Part shown: one piece after another, positions 6,330-9,101 of the stretch
Numbering within the stretch: position 1 is the stretch's first letter
How the letters are laid out: every line of letters starts with the position of its first letter
Assembly: GCA_903874585.1 (NCBI GenBank)
Contig: CAIQSY010000141.1
Coordinates: 1-9,101, forward strand
DNA length: 9,101 bases
Direction of reading: 5' to 3'
From: an uncultured Chlorobiaceae bacterium
Lineage (GTDB): Bacteria > Bacteroidota > Chlorobiia > Chlorobiales > Chlorobiaceae
Notes under the pieces: generated by a model
The model's input: only the letters and a program-made list of their open reading frames with translations
The model's database searches: none
Told to the model about the DNA's origin: nothing
Translations under genes and position numbers: made by a program

Positions 6330-7601
6330 ATGGACAAGCTTGTTATAAAAGGTGGGCGTAAACTCTCCGGCAGTGTTAATGCTTCGGGTTCGAAAAACAG
6401 CTCACTTCCCATTATTGCAGCAACGCTGCTTACCGGCAACGGCACCTTTACCCTTCATAATATTCCCGATCTGCGCGATATTACAACCTTTACGCAACTT
6501 CTCAACCATCTTGGTGCTGAAACCACATTTGCTGATAATACGCTGCGGGTTTCATCAAACCATGTTCAAAGTCTGCAGGCTCCTTATGAGCTGGTTAAAA
6601 AAATGCGCGCATCAATTTATGTGCTCGGACCGTTGCTTGCCCGCTTTGGTCATGCAAGAGTCTCTCTACCGGGTGGATGTGCTTTTGGTCCTCGCCCGAT
6701 TGATCTCCATTTAATGGCGATGGAAAAGCTGGGCGCAACCATCACCATTGAAACCGGTTTTATTGATGCTACCGCCAAAGAGGGCAAACTGCGAGGTGCT
6801 CATATTGATTTTCCAGTTTCATCGGTTGGTGCTACAGGCAATGCGCTGATGGCTGCGGCACTTGCAGAGGGCACCACAACACTTAGCAATGCGGCAGCGG
6901 AGCCGGAAATTGTAACGCTCTGCAAATTTCTTATAGCCATGGGTGTTCCCATCAGGGGAACGGGAACAACGGAGCTTGAAATTGATGGTGTTCCGTCATT
7001 AGCGGGTATTGAGTTTGATAATGTTTTTGATCGTATTGAAGTTGGTACACTGCTTGCAGCGGCAGCAATAACCGGCGGTGAAATTACAATTAACCGCGTT
7101 GAGCCGCAGCAAATGAAAACTGTGCTGAAAAAATTTACAGAGGCAGGCTGTACAATTACAACGACCGACAACAGCATAACGCTCAAAAGCCCTGAAAAAC
7201 TCTTGGCGACAGATGTTACCGCAAAACCTTATCCCGCCTTTCCGACCGATATGCAGGCGCAGTGGATTGCGTTGATGACGCAAGCGGAGGGAATAAGCCA
7301 TATCACGGATAAGGTGTATCATGAACGGTTTAACCATATTCCAGAGTTGAATCGGCTTGGGGCACATATCGAAATTCGCAAAAATCAAGCTCTTGTGCAC
7401 GGTCAACAACCACTTTCAGGCACAACGGTGATGTCCACCGATTTAAGGGCATCAGCCAGTCTTGTTATCGCCGGACTTGTTGCACAGGGTACAACCGAAG
7501 TGCTTCGGGTTTATCACCTTGATCGTGGGTATGAAAAGATTGAACAAAAGTTGCAGAGTTTGGGTGCAGATATCAGCCGTGAGAAGTACAATGAATTTTA
7601 A
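6330..7601 (+). CDS. murA: UDP-N-acetylglucosamine 1-carboxyvinyltransferase (MurA)
   Basis: The 423-residue protein matches the usual MurA length (about 420). It transfers enolpyruvate from PEP to UDP-GlcNAc, the first committed step of peptidoglycan synthesis in the cytoplasm. The N-terminal GSVNASGSKNSSLPIIAATLL carries the substrate-binding Lys22-Asn23. Arg93 lies in the KMRAS segment. The catalytic loop PGGCAFGPRPIDLH has Cys117, equivalent to E. coli Cys115, the residue alkylated by fosfomycin, so the enzyme should be fosfomycin-sensitive. Also present are the general-base aspartate Asp307 (YPAFPTDMQ) and Arg373 in DLRASASLVIAGL. It is a single gene, divergent from the envC-like operon and followed by the tRNA cluster. 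No strong ribosome-binding site precedes ATG 6330. The start is supported by the standard MDKLVIKGG opening. Confidence 0.98.
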   Translation: MDKLVIKGGRKLSGSVNASGSKNSSLPIIAATLLTGNGTFTLHNIPDLRDITTFTQLLNHLGAETTFADNTLRVSSNHVQSLQAPYELVKKMRASIYVLGPLLARFGHARVSLPGGCAFGPRPIDLHLMAMEKLGATITIETGFIDATAKEGKLRGAHIDFPVSSVGATGNALMAAALAEGTTTLSNAAAEPEIVTLCKFLIAMGVPIRGTGTTELEIDGVPSLAGIEFDNVFDRIEVGTLLAAAAITGGEITINRVEPQQMKTVLKKFTEAGCTITTTDNSITLKSPEKLLATDVTAKPYPAFPTDMQAQWIALMTQAEGISHITDKVYHERFNHIPELNRLGAHIEIRKNQALVHGQQPLSGTTVMSTDLRASASLVIAGLVAQGTTEVLRVYHLDRGYEKIEQKLQSLGADISREKYNEF

Positions 7602-7670
7602 TCGCCATAGGAATTCACACCACGTCGCTCTGTTGGGGGTATGAGCTTATAAAAAAGTAGATTTTCTTGT

Positions 7671-7698
7671 TTGGATTTTAAGAATCGTGCCTTATATT
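7671..7698 (+). promoter_or_regulatory. Candidate promoter of the tRNA cluster
   Basis: TTGGAT (7671-7676) and TATATT (7693-7698) are spaced 16 bases in the 137-base gap between murA and the first tRNA. A start near 7705 would give a leader of about 34 bases before the mature tRNA-Ile 5' end. No terminator for murA is evident, so read-through from murA is also possible. Confidence 0.5.
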
Positions 7699-7738
7699 AA
7701 CAGCCTCTGAAGCCAAACGCTCAGGCGGTGGTGATAAA

Positions 7739-7812
7739 GGGCCCTTAGCTCAGTTGGTCAGAGCAAGCGACTCATAATCGCTGGGTCGTAGGTTCAAGTC
7801 CTACAGGGCCCA
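7739..7812 (+). tRNA. tRNA with CAT anticodon, probably tRNA-Ile2 (AUA, lysidine type)
   Basis: The cloverleaf folds fully: acceptor GGGCCCT/AGGGCCC, D stem GCTC/GAGC, anticodon stem AGCGA/TCGCT with loop CTCATAA (CAT at 7773-7775), T stem GTAGG/CCTAC with loop TTCAAGT, and discriminator A7812. CCA is not encoded. A CAT anticodon outside an initiator can be elongator Met or Ile2. The GCGACTCATAATCGC arm and the TTCAAGTCC T arm resemble bacterial Ile2 more than elongator Met. If so, C34 must be converted to lysidine by TilS. The structure is certain; the amino-acid identity is moderate. Confidence 0.93.
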
Positions 7813-7847
7813 CTGATTATGAAAACAATTTGAAAGATACATTACCT

Positions 7848-7924
7848 GGCGTGTTCGTCTAGTGGCCCAGGACATCGCCCTCTCAAGGCGAAGATCACGG
7901 GTTCGAATCCCGTACACGCTACCA
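7848..7924 (+). tRNA. tRNA-Glu(CTC)
   Basis: The cloverleaf has acceptor GGCGTGT/ACACGCT with a G1-T72 wobble, the typical Glu D arm GTCTAGTGGCCCAGGAC, and anticodon stem TCGCC/GGCGA with loop CTCTCAA (anticodon CTC at 7882-7884). The T arm is ACGGG TTCGAAT CCCGT. Discriminator A7921 is followed directly by CCA (7922-7924), so this tRNA alone in the cluster encodes its CCA. It reads GAG codons; a TTC isoacceptor for GAA should exist elsewhere. Confidence 0.96.
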
Positions 7925-7933
7925 CTAAAAAAT

Positions 7934-8007
7934 GCACCCGTAGCTCAACTGGATAGAGTATCTGACTACGAATCAGACGGTTAGAGGTTCGACTCCTCTC
8001 GGGTGCA
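7934..8007 (+). tRNA. tRNA-Arg(ACG)
   Basis: The cloverleaf has acceptor GCACCCG/CGGGTGC, D stem GCTC/GAGT, anticodon stem TCTGA/TCAGA with loop CTACGAA (anticodon ACG at 7968-7970), T stem AGAGG/CCTCT and discriminator A8007. CCA is not encoded. A34 is normally deaminated to inosine by TadA, letting it read CGU, CGC and CGA. Confidence 0.96.
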
Positions 8008-8018
8008 CGATGGATTAT

Positions 8019-8092
8019 TGAGGAGTGGCCAAATTGGTAAGGCTCCTGATTCTGGATCAGGCAATTTGCAGGTTCGAGTCCTGCCTCCTCAA
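8019..8092 (+). tRNA. tRNA-Gln(CTG)
   Basis: The cloverleaf has acceptor TGAGGAG/CTCCTCA with the U1-A72 pair typical of tRNA-Gln, D stem GCC/GGC, and anticodon stem CCTGA/TCAGG with loop TTCTGGA (anticodon CTG at 8052-8054). The T stem is GCAGG/CCTGC with loop TTCGAGT, and the discriminator is A8092. CCA is not encoded. It reads CAG codons and is the last tRNA of the cluster. Confidence 0.95.
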
Positions 8093-8107
8093 CAAAGTTT
8101 ATCAGCT

Positions 8108-8145
8108 AAAAAGACACAAGCTTGTTTGTTTGTGTCTTTTTTTTT
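8108..8145 (+). terminator. Rho-independent terminator of the tRNA cluster
   Basis: The stem AAAAAGACACAA (8108-8119) pairs with TTGTGTCTTTTT (8130-8141) and extends by a G-T and a C-G pair to a 6-base loop. A run of nine Ts covers 8137-8145. It lies 15 bases after tRNA-Gln. Confidence 0.93.
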
Positions 8146-8270
8146 GCCAATCCGTTCCATCGCTCTTTTAAATTTTCGGACAATTTTTCTTTCAACGCTT
8201 TGCATTATTATCTCGCGTTATGTCCGAGACTATTCCATTTGTTAAGAAACGTTAACTCCTGAACGTTGGT

Positions 8271-8885
8271 ATGAAATTCCTTTTAAAACGCGCTTTGATT
8301 GTGCTGTTTTGTGTCAGTGCCGCAGTTGCAATTGGGTTTTCAAGTCTTGGTCTTCTTCTCTCCGTTTACGCTGATAAACCTGAACAAGCTGATGTTATTG
8401 TTGTTTTAGGCGGCGATAAAGGGCTGCGTGTACGCAAGGGTGCGGAGTTATACAATGCAGGGTATGCGCCTCGTGTACTGTTGACAGGTATTGATCAACG
8501 CTATTACCGCCCATGGCGACCGAACTGGCGCGAACGACGTATGATCAACATGGGGGTTCCTAAACGAGCTATTCTTGTTGATACGGCATCGAAAACGAGC
8601 TGGGAAGAGGCGGTTAATACTGCCAAAATTATGGATAAGCGAGGGTGGAAACGTGCAATTGTTGTGAGTGATCCGCCACATTTACTTCGTCTTCAACTGA
8701 CATGGAGTAAAGTGTTTCGAGGATCCTCAAAGGAGTTTCTGCTGATACCGACAACGCCCGAATGGTGGAACCAGTTTTTGTGGTGGAAAGATCCAAAAAG
8801 CTATCAGTTTGTGATGAGTGAACTCAAGAAAAACCTCTTTTATATATTTGGGCATTATGGTTGGTTTCCTTTTCTAACCATTTAA
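8271..8885 (+). CDS. YdcF/DUF218-family membrane-anchored protein
   Basis: The 204-residue protein has a basic N-terminus and one hydrophobic signal-anchor segment (about residues 8-33). A Rossmann-like DUF218 (YdcF/SanA/ElyC) domain follows. Its opening strand and loop is ADVIVVLGGDKGLRVRKGAELYNAG (40-64), then RVLLTG (68-73), the TSWEEAVNTAKIM helix with conserved acidic residues (109-121), and the VVSDPPHLLR strand-turn (131-140). The C-terminal tail is rich in Trp and aromatic residues (PEWWNQFLWWKDPKSYQF), which may lie at the membrane. Biochemical activity in the family is poorly defined; ElyC and SanA relatives are linked to envelope integrity in enterobacteria. It stands alone after the tRNA terminator and converges on the gene at 8974. 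No strong ribosome-binding site precedes ATG 8271, but the start gives a sensible anchor. Confidence 0.88.
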   Translation: MKFLLKRALIVLFCVSAAVAIGFSSLGLLLSVYADKPEQADVIVVLGGDKGLRVRKGAELYNAGYAPRVLLTGIDQRYYRPWRPNWRERRMINMGVPKRAILVDTASKTSWEEAVNTAKIMDKRGWKRAIVVSDPPHLLRLQLTWSKVFRGSSKEFLLIPTTPEWWNQFLWWKDPKSYQFVMSELKKNLFYIFGHYGWFPFLTI

Positions 8886-8892
8886 GCGTGTT

Positions 8893-8934
8893 GCCGGACG
8901 ACGCATCTGCTGTTCAGAATCAGTGTCATCCGGC
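8893..8934. repeat. Imperfect GC-rich hairpin between convergent genes, possible bidirectional terminator or REP-like element
   Basis: GCCGGACGACGC (8893-8904) pairs with GTGTCATCCGGC (8923-8934) over 12 positions with one mismatch and one wobble. The 18-base loop can itself form TCTG/CAGA. There is no T-run on either side. It lies 8 bases after the ydcF-like stop and 39 bases before the stop of the convergent gene at 8974. The GCCGGATG core resembles REP-type palindromes, but no second copy is present in this window. Confidence 0.5.
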
Positions 8935-8973
8935 TTCACAATGCGCAATCGTCTTGCTTATTACAAAGGGAAG

Positions 8974-9101
8974 TTACGCACCATCCATCATAGCTTCAAC
9001 GTCGGCCTCAACCCCTCCAATTGGTTTGATGCCAAACTTCTCAACCAGCACGGCTGCAACATTCGGTGTCAGGAACTCGGGAAGTGTTGGTCCGAGGCGA
9101 A
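8974..9101 (-). CDS. Hybrid cluster protein (hydroxylamine reductase)-like, C-terminal 41 residues (start outside window)
   Basis: The minus strand is open from the window edge to TAA (8974-8976), giving 41 residues that begin RLGPTLPEFLTPNVAAVL and continue VEKFGIKPIGGVEADVEAMM. The L-G-P-T-L-P-x-F-L-x-P-N-V-x-x-V-L-V-E-x-F-x-I pattern marks the C-terminus of the Hcp/carbon monoxide dehydrogenase superfamily. The LPxF version favours Hcp, a cytoplasmic Fe-S-O cluster protein linked to nitric oxide or hydroxylamine reduction. A CooS-type CO dehydrogenase cannot be excluded because the cluster-binding cysteines lie outside the window. Confidence 0.75.
   Translation of the reverse strand, partial: RLGPTLPEFLTPNVAAVLVEKFGIKPIGGVEADVEAMMDGA

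Noticed and set aside
7739..7812. Elongator or initiator tRNA-Met reading of the CAT-anticodon tRNA
   Set aside because: Initiator is excluded: the anticodon stem lacks the three G-C pairs next to the loop and the first pair is matched. Elongator Met is disfavoured, not excluded, because the arms look like Ile2.
8003..8245. 80-codon plus-strand frame
   Set aside because: It runs through tRNA-Gln and the cluster terminator and matches no family pattern.
1..9101. CRISPR array, prophage genes, biosynthetic cluster or a new defence island
   Set aside because: No spaced direct repeats, no phage structural or integrase genes and no defence-type genes other than the single toxin-antitoxin pair were seen; apart from that pair and the transposase tail, the content is housekeeping and envelope genes.

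Overview
This window is an ordinary bacterial chromosomal segment. It carries housekeeping, cell-envelope and tRNA genes, one small toxin-antitoxin pair and the tail of an insertion sequence. The gene repertoire and protein styles suggest a green sulfur bacterium (Chlorobi/Chlorobiaceae). They include a GroEL with a GGMGGMGGMY tail, a Yip1-type membrane protein beside nadE, an EnvC-like coiled-coil protein and a hybrid-cluster-protein or CODH-like C-terminus. This placement is inferred from recalled family resemblance, not from a search.

Layout. Positions 1-129 hold the last 42 codons of what looks like an IS630-type transposase. A perfect CIRCE operator (244-270) then precedes groES (336-620) and groEL (663-2306), which end in a strong C(UUCG)G-loop terminator. 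Next comes a compact type II toxin-antitoxin operon (Phd/YefM-like antitoxin, ParE/RelE-like toxin; 2428-3035). Its promoter lies inside a near-perfect 31-bp palindrome, the expected place for autorepression. Convergent to it, on the minus strand, is a tightly packed three-gene unit transcribed envC-like -> Yip1-like -> nadE (6094 down to 3089), with gaps of 6 and 12 bases.

Divergent from envC, murA (6330-7601) encodes the first committed enzyme of peptidoglycan synthesis. It is followed by four tRNA genes in a row, tRNA-Ile2(CAT), tRNA-Glu(CTC), tRNA-Arg(ACG) and tRNA-Gln(CTG), with a plausible shared promoter and a clear terminator. A membrane-anchored YdcF/DUF218 protein (8271-8885) follows. 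It converges on the 3' end of a minus-strand gene (8974 to beyond 9101) that resembles hybrid cluster protein (hydroxylamine reductase). An imperfect GC-rich hairpin sits between these two.

How the genes work together. groES/groEL form the chaperonin under HrcA/CIRCE heat-shock control. MurA makes the peptidoglycan precursor, while the EnvC-like protein is probably a regulator of wall hydrolysis, since its LytM domain lacks metal ligands. I found no convincing undescribed system. The points most worth a second look are the palindromic TA operator, the degenerate LytM domain, the function of the Yip1-like protein in the nadE unit, and the REP-like hairpin near the right end.
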